Assembly (NCBI GenBank): GCA_035622995.1
Contig: DASPUI010000037.1
Coordinates: forward strand, 1-34,196
From: DASPUI01 sp035622995
GTDB lineage: Bacteria; Verrucomicrobiota; Verrucomicrobiia; Chthoniobacterales; UBA10450
DNA: 34,196 nucleotides
Direction: 5' to 3'
Shown here: positions 15,206 to 23,220 of the stretch, one piece after another
Position numbering within the stretch: position 1 is the stretch's first letter
Layout of the letters: every line of letters starts with the position of its first letter
The notes under the pieces: model-generated
The model's database searches: none
What the model was told of the DNA's origin: nothing
Seen by the model: only the letters and a program-made list of their open reading frames with translations
Program-made: the position numbers and the translations under genes

Positions 15206-16804
15206 ATGGAACAGAATCCACCACCCTTTCCTTCACCAGAAGAGTTGAAGGCCAAGATCACGGAGTTCATGAAATCGAACTTCGGCGATCGCGTTTCGGT
15301 CGCGACGGTTTTGCAGCCGGAGCCTGAAACGGCTGAAGCCCCGGGCGACGACAAGCCGGACAAGGCAGCCAGCGAAGAGTTCGAGTTTAATTTTCTGCCA
15401 CGCGACATTAAAGCGCATCTCGATCGATTTGTGATCAAACAGGACGAAGCGAAAAAAGTTCTGTCGATCGCGGTCTGCGATCACTACAACCATGCGAAAT
15501 ATCTGCAGCAGCTCGAGCGGGAGGACGCGAAGCGGGCTGAGGAACTCGAATACGCGAAGCAGAACGTCATCCTGGTCGGCCCGACGGGAGTGGGCAAAAC
15601 GTATTTGATCCGGCACATTGCGGAATTGATCAGGGTTCCATTTGTGAAAGCGGATGCGACCAAGTTCAGCGAGACCGGTTACGTTGGCGGCGATGTCGAG
15701 GATCTGGTGCGCGAACTCGTGCAGAAAGCGAACGGCGATGTCAATCTCGCGCAATTCGGCATTATCTATATCGACGAGATCGACAAAATTGCTTCGGCGG
15801 CAAATTTGATTGGGCGCGATGTGAGCGGGCGTGGCGTGCAAACGACGCTGCTTAAATTGATGGAGGAAACGGAAGTGCCAGTGCGGAGCATGAACGATTT
15901 ACAGGCGCAATTGCAGGCGGCATTCGAGTTTCAAAAGCGCGGCAAGGCAAAGCGCGAGACGATTAACACGCGTCACATTCTATTTGTGGTGAGCGGGGCG
16001 TTCGAACGTCTAAAGCAGCAAGTCTCCCGGCGGATTTCACAGAGTCAGATCGGATTCAGCGCCGAACCGGTGCAAGTGATGGATAACGAATTATTCCAGC
16101 AGGTCACGACTCAGGATTTTGTGGAGTATGGTTTCGAGCCGGAATTCATCGGGCGTTTACCCGTGCGGGTGGTCTGCGAAGACCTCGATGCCGAAGATCT
16201 TTTCCAAATCATGAAGGATTCCGAAGGCAGTCTGCTGCGGCAGTACGAACGCGCCTTTCGCGCCTACGGAATTCAAATCAGCTTCGACGATGAAGCGCTG
16301 CGGCTGATCGCGGCCGCCGCCGCCAAGGAAAGAACCGGCGCCCGCGGTTTGCTGACGGTTTTTGAAAAGCTTTTTCGCGATTACAAATACCATCTGGCCG
16401 GATCCGGAATCAGCCAGTTGCGAGTGACCGTCGATTTGGTGCGCGAGCCGAAAAGGGTGCTAGAGCGATTGATGGCTGAAGGTGAAAAAACTGAGATTGC
16501 TTCCCTGGAAGCGGGCGCCAGGCAGTTTGCCGATCAATTCGGACGCGACCACGGGATTGAAATTGTTTTTGACGAGAGCGCAGTTAGGCGTTTGGTCGAG
16601 CGAGCCCAAATTGAGCGGATGCCAATGCCAGACCTGTGTGCGCACTTGTTCAAAGATTTTCAATTCGGATTAAGCCTGATCCAGAAAAATACCGGCCGGA
16701 AGCAATTCCTGCTCGACGCGGGGGCGGTCAATGCTCCAGATCAGTTTTTGAGCGAACTGGTTGTGCAATCCTATTATCCGGCCGCATCAGGCCAGAAAGC
16801 GTAG
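15206..16804 (+). CDS. ClpX-like AAA+ ATPase without zinc-binding domain, with duplicated C-terminal small domain
   Basis: This 532-residue protein matches the ClpX unfoldase core: Walker A GPTGVGKT (125-132), pore loop GYVG (158-161), Walker B IIYIDEID (186-193), an IGF tripeptide (282-284) where ClpX carries its ClpP-docking loop, the arginine finger in EFIGRLP (about 314-320), and sensor 2 GARGL (378-382). The N-terminal four-cysteine domain of ClpX is missing and replaced by an acidic, Pro-rich segment of about 60 residues. After the first AAA small domain (about 353-410) a second, diverged copy appears near 447-505. ATG 15206 is preferred over TTG 15191. The membrane cyclase-like gene starts 7 bases after the stop. 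The family's general role is ATP-driven protein unfolding; substrates are unknown, and it is probably a paralogue rather than the housekeeping ClpX. Confidence 0.88.
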   Translation: MEQNPPPFPSPEELKAKITEFMKSNFGDRVSVATVLQPEPETAEAPGDDKPDKAASEEFEFNFLPRDIKAHLDRFVIKQDEAKKVLSIAVCDHYNHAKYLQQLEREDAKRAEELEYAKQNVILVGPTGVGKTYLIRHIAELIRVPFVKADATKFSETGYVGGDVEDLVRELVQKANGDVNLAQFGIIYIDEIDKIASAANLIGRDVSGRGVQTTLLKLMEETEVPVRSMNDLQAQLQAAFEFQKRGKAKRETINTRHILFVVSGAFERLKQQVSRRISQSQIGFSAEPVQVMDNELFQQVTTQDFVEYGFEPEFIGRLPVRVVCEDLDAEDLFQIMKDSEGSLLRQYERAFRAYGIQISFDDEALRLIAAAAAKERTGARGLLTVFEKLFRDYKYHLAGSGISQLRVTVDLVREPKRVLERLMAEGEKTEIASLEAGARQFADQFGRDHGIEIVFDESAVRRLVERAQIERMPMPDLCAHLFKDFQFGLSLIQKNTGRKQFLLDAGAVNAPDQFLSELVVQSYYPAASGQKA

Positions 16805-16811
16805 TTTGTCC

Positions 16812-18068
16812 ATGAAACGTTCAGCCGTCGAAGCGTTGGTGATTGGATTTCTAATCGCAATCCTGGTTGGCGTGCTGCATGCCGGCGGTCGCCTGGCGAA
16901 CCTTGAGATGGCGGGAATTCACTGGCTTGCCTCGTCTAATTCAGCCGGGCACGTGGTCTCCAATGCATTGCAGTACGTCTTTATCCTGATTGGTTCGCTC
17001 GGCGTGAGCTATTTGACCCTGACGAGTTCGCGCCGCGGGCGCATTGGGATTTTGGTCGTCTTGTTAGTCCTGGAATTGATTGCTGCCGCCTGGATCTGCA
17101 GCCTTTACCGGGCTTTCTTTCAACCGTGGCCAACGATTGCGGCTGTCCTAATCGCTTTCGCAACCGCCTTGGCTTACACCGCAATCAGCCAACGGACGCG
17201 CGCCTTCACGGCCCACTCGCTGTTTAGCCAGCGGCTCTCCCGCGAACAATTGCATCGAGTCGTTGCCGGCGAGATTCCGTTTGAGCCTGAGCCGAAGACG
17301 TACGAAGCCACGGTGGTGGTGTGCGACGTGGCCAACAAATACGATTTGGCGGAAGATTGCCAACCCGCCGAGTTCGCGCAGATCACGCAAACTTTCATCC
17401 ATCGCGCGACCGAAATTCTCTTGCAGGCCGGTGGCTACATTCAGGCTGCTGACGGCGAAGGAGTGGTGGCGTTGTTTGGATTTCCAGAGTCGGACCCGCA
17501 TCATGGCGACAAAGCAGTTCGGATTGCCCTCGGATTACTCGATCGATTTCGAGATCTGCGCCAATCAAAGAACGGGGAGTTCGCGCCGAAGTGTGACGTT
17601 CATGTCGGCGTCAGCTCCGGCACGATCATTGCCGCGCCATTCCAGAATGATGATCGTCCGAGTCTCTTGACTAGTGGCGAACCAGTCGAGCTCGCCCGCC
17701 GTTTTTGTGTGGCGAATCGCTTTTATGGTTCGCGAATTCTAATTGGTCCGCGCACCTTTGAACTGGCCAGCCGATACGTTGTCGCGCGCCCGATTGATTT
17801 TCTAAGCGGGGTCAACACCCGGGAGCGCCACGAAATTTACGAGCCACTTTGGCTGGCCGCGGAAGCGAAACCGGAACAGCTGGCGCGCCGTGATTCTTTT
17901 TGGAATGGTGTTGTGCTCTATCGCGAAAAACGGTGGGCCGAAGCTTACATGGAGTTTCAAAAGGCGCGCGACCCCGAGGTCAAGGACGAGGACGCGCCGT
18001 TACAATTGTATCTGCGCCGGCTCGAGCCGCTGGCTTTGCATTTGACGACCGATTCGCCGGAGGGCTAA
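16812..18068 (+). CDS. membrane protein with degenerate class III adenylate/guanylate cyclase domain
   Basis: This 418-residue protein has an N-terminal membrane part with about four hydrophobic segments (near 8-25, 50-70, 78-97 and 106-126), then a class III nucleotide cyclase homology domain (about 165-345) and a helical TPR-like tail (WAEAYMEFQKARDPE). The first metal Asp is kept (D172 in VVCDVANKYD). At the second metal site the usual GD is GE (E216), the purine-selecting Lys is Gln (Q211), and the transition-state Asn is Glu (E293) while Arg remains (R296/R297). It may be a pseudo-cyclase or a cyclase with altered specificity. ATG 16812 lies 7 bases after the ClpX-like gene, indicating one transcript; recR follows 10 bases after its stop. 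Confidence 0.85.
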   Translation: MKRSAVEALVIGFLIAILVGVLHAGGRLANLEMAGIHWLASSNSAGHVVSNALQYVFILIGSLGVSYLTLTSSRRGRIGILVVLLVLELIAAAWICSLYRAFFQPWPTIAAVLIAFATALAYTAISQRTRAFTAHSLFSQRLSREQLHRVVAGEIPFEPEPKTYEATVVVCDVANKYDLAEDCQPAEFAQITQTFIHRATEILLQAGGYIQAADGEGVVALFGFPESDPHHGDKAVRIALGLLDRFRDLRQSKNGEFAPKCDVHVGVSSGTIIAAPFQNDDRPSLLTSGEPVELARRFCVANRFYGSRILIGPRTFELASRYVVARPIDFLSGVNTRERHEIYEPLWLAAEAKPEQLARRDSFWNGVVLYREKRWAEAYMEFQKARDPEVKDEDAPLQLYLRRLEPLALHLTTDSPEG

Positions 18069-18078
18069 GCGGCGGGTC

Positions 18079-18684
18079 TTGAAGAAAACGGAATATCCAC
18101 CGGCACTGCGCGAACTGGTCGCGCAGCTTCGTCGAATGCCCGGCGTCGGACCACGCTCGGCCGAGCGAATCGCGCTTTGGATGGTGCAGGCGCGCGAAAA
18201 TCAGCCGGAGGAAATCGCCAGTGCGATCACCCAAACCCGGAAGGCGATCCATCCGTGCAAACTGTGCGGCTATTTTGCGACGAACGAGCTGTGCGAAATC
18301 TGCGCCGATCCATCCCGCGTGGCCGATCTCCTTTGCGTGGTCGAGCAACCTACCGATATTTTGCCCCTGGAAAAAACGAGCGCGTTTCGCGGCCGTTATC
18401 ATTCGCTGGGCGGACGGATTTCGCCGCTCGATCACCTCGGACCGGAAGATTTGCGAATCAAAGAACTGGTCGGCCGCGTGGAAAAGGAGAGCTTCGCCGA
18501 AATTATTTTTGCGCTCGCGGCAGATGCCGAAGGCGAAGCGACGACAAATTACCTGGTCGATCTCCTGAAGGACAAACCGGTCACGCTCACGCGCATTGCA
18601 CGCGGATTGCCGGCCGGAGCCGCACTCGAATCAGCGGACGAATTGACGTTATCGCAAGCCATTTCGGGGCGAACCAGGCTGTAG
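18079..18684 (+). CDS. recR: recombination mediator RecR
   Basis: This 201-residue protein has the three RecR parts: an N-terminal helix-hairpin-helix (LRRMPGVGPRSAERIALWMV), a four-cysteine zinc finger (CKLCGYFATNELCEIC), and a Toprim domain (LLCVVEQPTDILPLEKTSAF; YHSLGGRISPLDHLGPEDL). The C-terminus has TRIARGLPAGAALESADELT. RecR acts with RecO (and RecF) to load RecA on gapped DNA. The start is TTG, preceded by GGCGGG. The usual partners dnaX and ybaB are not next to it; here it trails the ClpX-like and cyclase-like genes. Confidence 0.97.
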   Translation: MKKTEYPPALRELVAQLRRMPGVGPRSAERIALWMVQARENQPEEIASAITQTRKAIHPCKLCGYFATNELCEICADPSRVADLLCVVEQPTDILPLEKTSAFRGRYHSLGGRISPLDHLGPEDLRIKELVGRVEKESFAEIIFALAADAEGEATTNYLVDLLKDKPVTLTRIARGLPAGAALESADELTLSQAISGRTRL

Positions 18685-18726
18685 TAAACTTTTCAAGCCT
18701 CCAACGTTGCGCTAACCTTCCTCGAC

Positions 18727-19614
18727 ATGTCATGCGCAAAGATCGATCCGTCGCTCCACCAGCCTAACAAGCCTTCGTGGATCAAGGTGCGGCTGCCGTC
18801 GAATCCGGTGTTCTTTTCGACGAAGGCTCTTATTTCCGATTTGCGACTGCATACCGTCTGCGAAAGCGCGCAATGCCCGAATCGGTGGGAGTGCTGGAGT
18901 CAGGGAACCGCCACCATGATGATCGCCGGCGATCGCTGCACGCGAGCCTGCGGATTTTGCGCCGTCACCACGGCCAAGCCGCTCGCGCTTGAACAAGATG
19001 AGCCCGAGCGGGTGGCCGAAGCGGTGCGACGAATGAAGTTGAAGCACGTCGTCATTACTGCAGTTGCGCGCGACGACCTGAACGATGGCGGCGCAAATCA
19101 TTTCGCCCGCGTGATCGCGGCCATCCGCGAAATGGATCGTTCCGTAGTCGTTGAAGTGCTCGTGCCCGATTTTCACGCACAGGACTGGTGTATCCGGATC
19201 GTGCTCGATGCCAGACCCGATATTTACAATCACAACATGGAAACGGTGGAGCGACTTACTCCACTCGTTAGGTCGCGCGCAAGATATCGAACTTCGTTGC
19301 AGGTTTTGCGACGCGCCAAGGAATTGTCCCCCGAAGTGGTGACCAAGAGCGGAATCATGCTTGGTCTGGGCGAGACGGAACCGGAGATTTTCCAAACAAT
19401 GGACGATCTGCGCGAAGTCGGCTGTCAAGTTTTGACGATCGGCCAATATTTGCGGCCTTCTCCGAAACATCTGCCGGTAGTCGATTATGTTACTCCCGCG
19501 CAGTTCGACCTTTACGGCGAAATCGCGCGCAAAAAAGGGTTCGAGCACGTCGCCTCCGGACCGCTCGTGCGCAGTTCGTACCACGCGGCCGACTTTCATC
19601 CGGTCGTCCGTTGA
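18727..19614 (+). CDS. lipA: lipoyl synthase
   Basis: This 295-residue radical SAM enzyme inserts two sulphurs into octanoyl groups on lipoyl-dependent enzymes. The auxiliary cluster cysteines are C45, C50 and C56 (CESAQCPNRWEC) and the radical SAM cluster cysteines are C71, C75 and C78 (CTRACGFC). The C-terminal RSSYHAADF with its conserved serine is present. No lipB is adjacent. The following GT2 gene begins just after the stop, so they may be co-transcribed. Confidence 0.98.
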   Translation: MSCAKIDPSLHQPNKPSWIKVRLPSNPVFFSTKALISDLRLHTVCESAQCPNRWECWSQGTATMMIAGDRCTRACGFCAVTTAKPLALEQDEPERVAEAVRRMKLKHVVITAVARDDLNDGGANHFARVIAAIREMDRSVVVEVLVPDFHAQDWCIRIVLDARPDIYNHNMETVERLTPLVRSRARYRTSLQVLRRAKELSPEVVTKSGIMLGLGETEPEIFQTMDDLREVGCQVLTIGQYLRPSPKHLPVVDYVTPAQFDLYGEIARKKGFEHVASGPLVRSSYHAADFHPVVR

Positions 19615-19616
19615 CG

Positions 19617-20315
19617 ATGGAGAACACAGTCGCAACAAGAAAGCCGACCATCGCTGCGATCATTCCGGCCTACCAGGAAGAGAAACACATTGGTGAAGTG
19701 GTGCTCCGAACGCGGGCTCAACTCGCTTCCGTATTGGTTGTCGACGACGGCTCAGTTGATAAAACGGCGGAACACGCGCGCGCGGCCGGCGCGGAGGTCG
19801 TTGTCCACCCGCAAAACCGCGGCAAAGGCGAAGCGATCAAAACCGGTCTGCGCCATTGGCTAGAGCGACAAACTGAATTTGTCGTTATCCTCGATGCCGA
19901 CGGTCAGCATCGCCCGGAAGAGATCGACCGCTTTATTTCAATCGCCGCATTGCCGGAACAACCCAAATTGGTCCTCGGCAATCGCATGAAAGACGTGGCA
20001 CGGATGCCGCTGCTTCGGCGTTTCATCAATCGTTACATGAGCAATCAGATCAGCCGTTTTTGCGGGCAGGAAGTTCCCGACACCCAATGTGGTTTTCGCA
20101 TGCTGCATCGGGAATTGATCCCGGACTTGCTAGGTGGGACGGCCCGGTTCGATTATGAGACCGAAATGTTGTTCATCGCGAGCCGCAGAGGCTTTCGCAT
20201 TTACTCCGTCCCGATCAGCACGGTTTATTCCGACGAAGTGAGCAGCATCCGTCCGGTGCGCGACACGATTCGCTTTTTGAAGCTAATGCGACGATATCAA
20301 AAGGTCGGCACTTAA
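19617..20315 (+). CDS. family 2 glycosyltransferase, polyprenyl-phosphate (DPM/DPG synthase) type
   Basis: This 232-residue soluble GT-A protein has IPAYQEEKHIGEVV, VVDDGSVDKTAEHA, NRGKGEAIKTGL, the DxD-type LDADGQHRPEEI and the DTQCGFRMLHREL motif of dolichyl/polyprenyl-phosphate mannose or glucose synthases. No C-terminal membrane segments are present, so it would work at the membrane surface. The likely reaction is transfer of a sugar from a nucleotide sugar to a polyprenyl phosphate. ATG 19617 was chosen; TTG 19611 is in frame and overlaps the lipA stop. Confidence 0.9.
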   Translation: MENTVATRKPTIAAIIPAYQEEKHIGEVVLRTRAQLASVLVVDDGSVDKTAEHARAAGAEVVVHPQNRGKGEAIKTGLRHWLERQTEFVVILDADGQHRPEEIDRFISIAALPEQPKLVLGNRMKDVARMPLLRRFINRYMSNQISRFCGQEVPDTQCGFRMLHRELIPDLLGGTARFDYETEMLFIASRRGFRIYSVPISTVYSDEVSSIRPVRDTIRFLKLMRRYQKVGT

Positions 20316-20366
20316 ACAGATTGTCGATCTTTCCAGATTTGGGATTTCGAATTATTTCTCAAGCCA

Positions 20367-21611
20367 ATGCCACAGTTTGCTTACCGCGCGCGCAACGCCG
20401 AGGGCAGTTTAGTCGAAGGCGTCTTGGATTGCGCTGACCGCGCGATCGCAATTCGGCAAATCGAACAGCAGCGTTGCATCCCAATCAAGATCGACATCGT
20501 CGGCGGTTCGTCGCAGGTGACTGAGAAAGCGGCGACCGTCGCGGCGCCGGCGGCGTCAAGTCTGAGAATTTCGCACAGTCAGTTGCTCCTTTTTACCGAA
20601 CAACTGGCGCATCTTCTGCAAGCCGGCATGACGCTGGATGAAGGCCTGTCAATCCTGGAAAAACGGCTCAAGCAACCTCGTTTGCAGCAGATGACACGAA
20701 TGTTGCACCAGGCGCTGGTCGATGGGCGCAGTTTTTCACAGGCCCTTCGCGAACTTCCCAAAATTTTCCCGGCGCTCTATGTCAACCTGGTAGCGGCGGG
20801 AGAAGCCAGTGGCGCGCTTCCTGAAATTTTGCAACGGCTGGTTCAGCACCTGATGCAGGCGAAGAATCTTCGGGATCGCGTGCAGATGGCGCTGATTTAT
20901 CCCGCTGCGCTTGCGATCGCCGGAACCGCTCTGATTACCATTTTCGTTACCTTCATGGTGCCGCAGCTGACTGCGTTCATGGCGCAAAACAACGCCACCA
21001 TGCCCCTGCCGACCCGAATTCTCCTCGCGATCAATCACGCGATCGTGACCTACTGGTGGCTCGGTGCATTGATCGTAGCGGCTGCGATTGCCGGTTTCCG
21101 CGCGTTCGTTCGAACGAATGAGGGACGAATCGCCTGGGACCGTTTCCGCCTCGCTATTCCAGGGTACGGCCGCCTTATGCGGCACCGTTACTATGCGCAG
21201 TTCGCCCGCACCCTTGGTACGCTCATCCAAAATGGAGTTCCGCTTTTGCGCGCGCTCGATTTGGTGGCGGAGATTGCTGGAAATAAATTTCTCGAATCGA
21301 AACTAGGCGATGTTCGGCGGGCGGTGGTAGATGGGGCGACCCTCTCGGCGGCGCTCAGCGCACAGAAATTATTTCCAGACCTGTTCACCGACATGATGGC
21401 GGTCGGCGAGCAAACCGGACACTTCGCCGGAACAATGCAAACGATCGCGGATGTCTACGAACGCGAATTGGATCGCACGGTCGGAATTATCTCCACCCTG
21501 ATCCCCATCGTAATCGTTGTCCTGATTGCGATCGTAGTCGGCGCGGTCGTCTACAGCATCCTGACCGCAGTATTTGAAATGACACGCAGCTTGCAGGTTC
21601 GGCCACATTGA
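20367..21611 (+). CDS. gspF: type II secretion inner-membrane platform protein GspF
   Basis: This 414-residue protein has an N-terminal segment shared with GspF/PilC (FAYRARNAEGSLVEGVLDC), then two GspF domains. The first spans about 75-195 (LLLFTEQLAHLLQAGMTLDEGL; VAAGEASGALPEIL) and the second about 275-400 (FARTLGTLIQNGVPLLRALD; MAVGEQTGHF). Three membrane segments lie near 175-195, 225-245 and 380-405. It forms the platform that couples the cytoplasmic ATPase to pseudopilus assembly. It could in principle be PilC of a type IV pilus, but gspG and the pseudopilin operon beside it point to T2SS. No gspE precedes it. Confidence 0.93.
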   Translation: MPQFAYRARNAEGSLVEGVLDCADRAIAIRQIEQQRCIPIKIDIVGGSSQVTEKAATVAAPAASSLRISHSQLLLFTEQLAHLLQAGMTLDEGLSILEKRLKQPRLQQMTRMLHQALVDGRSFSQALRELPKIFPALYVNLVAAGEASGALPEILQRLVQHLMQAKNLRDRVQMALIYPAALAIAGTALITIFVTFMVPQLTAFMAQNNATMPLPTRILLAINHAIVTYWWLGALIVAAAIAGFRAFVRTNEGRIAWDRFRLAIPGYGRLMRHRYYAQFARTLGTLIQNGVPLLRALDLVAEIAGNKFLESKLGDVRRAVVDGATLSAALSAQKLFPDLFTDMMAVGEQTGHFAGTMQTIADVYERELDRTVGIISTLIPIVIVVLIAIVVGAVVYSILTAVFEMTRSLQVRPH

Positions 21612-21633
21612 GTTAATATTGGTTCGATCCTAA

Positions 21634-22710
21634 ATGTTTCGCCGCCTTGCCGCGCTAGCGTTCTTCATTCCTGCGGCGTATCTGCCTCTTCTCCAAGGGC
21701 AGCAAGCTATGCCTAAGTCCTTACAGTCGTCGCTGGGAACGATGGACAAATCAGCCATGCCTGAAAACGCCTGGATTGATCTTCGACAAACGTCGACCGA
21801 ACATTCGACCACCCAAAGTTCGCCCGCTTGGGTCGAAGCTGTGTCGATGACCTCGAGCTCAGCCTCGGATGGCACGCCGAAAACGATTTTCCGAATTCGT
21901 GTCACCCACCCCCCGGGCGATTTTCGAGTGCTGTTCTTCCGACTTTTTTTTGAAGACAAAGCCGATGCGCAGCCGGAGTTGACCGCTTGGGATGAATTAG
22001 GCTCGCAGATTTTGCATTCCGGCCCACTGGGCAGTGGAATAGTCGATCTGCCTACTTCTGAATCGTTGATCATCCCAATGAATGGTGTTTCCGCGATCGA
22101 CGTGGAAGTGCCTGGCGATGGAAAGACAATTCGCGGCGCATTTCTCGATTGGATGACAAGCAGTGAAGTGGTCCATCCGGTCAATGCCGAACACCGCGAT
22201 GTGATTCCGGAACCATTCTCGGCGTCGCCGGCGTTGCATTCGCCGGCGCAAGACGCAGAGCAATTTGGAACGGTGACTGCCTCGCTTGCGCCGGAAACGA
22301 TCCCGATCGGTGAAACTTTGGAAAAAGGTGGTGCCTTCCAATTTGGAATTGAGTCGCAACCGCTTCTCGCCCTGTTGACTTTTGAAGTGGCCAGCCCGCG
22401 GATCGATTCTCCGCCGGAGGTTTATGTCAACGGGGAAGACGCAGGACCTGCGACTCTCGCACTTCCCGAATTGGCCGATCCCGGGTATCGCGGCCAGAGC
22501 GCCGCGCTAACCGGGCAGATGCGGTTTCAATATACCGGTTGGTTGCGGGCGCAGAAGATTATCGCCGGCAATAGTTTGAAAGCGGGCACCAATGACATCA
22601 TTATCCTGAGCGGTCCTGGAACCTCGACCACAGCCATTCGCGCGACCCAAATCCAGTTGAAATATCTTTGGGAAAAATCCGATTACGTTCTGCAACCTGG
22701 CGCGGAGTAA
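21634..22710 (+). CDS. exported protein of unknown function inside the T2SS operon
   Basis: This 358-residue protein has a signal peptide (FRRLAALAFFIPAAYLPLLQ, cleavage near 22-24). I do not recognise a family. Two regions look like beta-sandwich modules: about 60-170, and about 210-350 with PEVYVNGEDAGPATLALPEL and then SLKAGTNDIIILSG, a pattern common in carbohydrate-binding or jelly-roll domains. It sits between gspF and gspG, 22 bases after gspF, so it is probably co-transcribed and periplasmic. It might be an accessory T2SS part or a substrate. The composition matches its neighbours, so recent transfer is not indicated. Confidence 0.8.
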   Translation: MFRRLAALAFFIPAAYLPLLQGQQAMPKSLQSSLGTMDKSAMPENAWIDLRQTSTEHSTTQSSPAWVEAVSMTSSSASDGTPKTIFRIRVTHPPGDFRVLFFRLFFEDKADAQPELTAWDELGSQILHSGPLGSGIVDLPTSESLIIPMNGVSAIDVEVPGDGKTIRGAFLDWMTSSEVVHPVNAEHRDVIPEPFSASPALHSPAQDAEQFGTVTASLAPETIPIGETLEKGGAFQFGIESQPLLALLTFEVASPRIDSPPEVYVNGEDAGPATLALPELADPGYRGQSAALTGQMRFQYTGWLRAQKIIAGNSLKAGTNDIIILSGPGTSTTAIRATQIQLKYLWEKSDYVLQPGAE

Positions 22711-22752
22711 AAATCGCGACGTTTCCGGAATTGTGCTAGGTTCGTCGCACCA

Positions 22753-23184
22753 ATGCAGTCACGGGTGAAAATGCGAAAGCGAAAAGAAGACGGATTCACG
22801 CTGATCGAAATCATGCTGGTGATCAGTATCATCGTCATTTTGCTCGGGGTGGCGATCTCGCGACTGGGAAATACCACTGGTGTCGCCAAGGCGGTTGCGG
22901 TCCGAAGCGACATCCAGACCATCTCGACCCAACTCAAGCTGTATGAGAGCATGAATGGGTTCTACCCAACAACGGATCAGGGTTTACAGGCACTGGTTAC
23001 TCAGCCCGACACCGAGCCAAAGCCGAGCCGCTGGTACGCGCTATTCGACCAGCTGCCAAAAGATCCCTGGGGTTCCCCGTACATTTATCGTTGCCCAGGA
23101 ATCAAAAATCCAAACGGGTACGATTTGTATTCGGCCGGACCGGATCGTGTGCCGGACACGGCGGACGATGATTGGGGGAAGTGA
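22753..23184 (+). CDS. gspG: major pseudopilin GspG
   Basis: This 143-residue protein has a type III prepilin signal: a basic leader, G14 at -1, then FTLIEIMLVISIIVILLGVA with Glu at +5 (E19). The C-terminal half has the GspG signature (GFYPTTDQGLQALV; LPKDPWGSPYIYRCPG; YDLYSAGPDRVPDTADD), including the calcium-loop aspartates. It polymerises to form the pseudopilus after cleavage by the prepilin peptidase. An alternative ATG at 22771 has a GGGTGA site before it and would leave a shorter, equally functional leader. The gene ends 36 bases from the convergent gspC-like gene. Confidence 0.96.
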   Translation: MQSRVKMRKRKEDGFTLIEIMLVISIIVILLGVAISRLGNTTGVAKAVAVRSDIQTISTQLKLYESMNGFYPTTDQGLQALVTQPDTEPKPSRWYALFDQLPKDPWGSPYIYRCPGIKNPNGYDLYSAGPDRVPDTADDDWGK

Positions 23185-23220
23185 ACGGAAGATCGGCAGG
23201 CCAAAACCGGGGCGCCTAAA

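Noticed and set aside
18730..19638. A 302-codon open frame on the minus strand opposite lipA
   Set aside because: It is fully antisense to a lipA with all catalytic cysteines; the frame is open only because of GC-rich codon bias.
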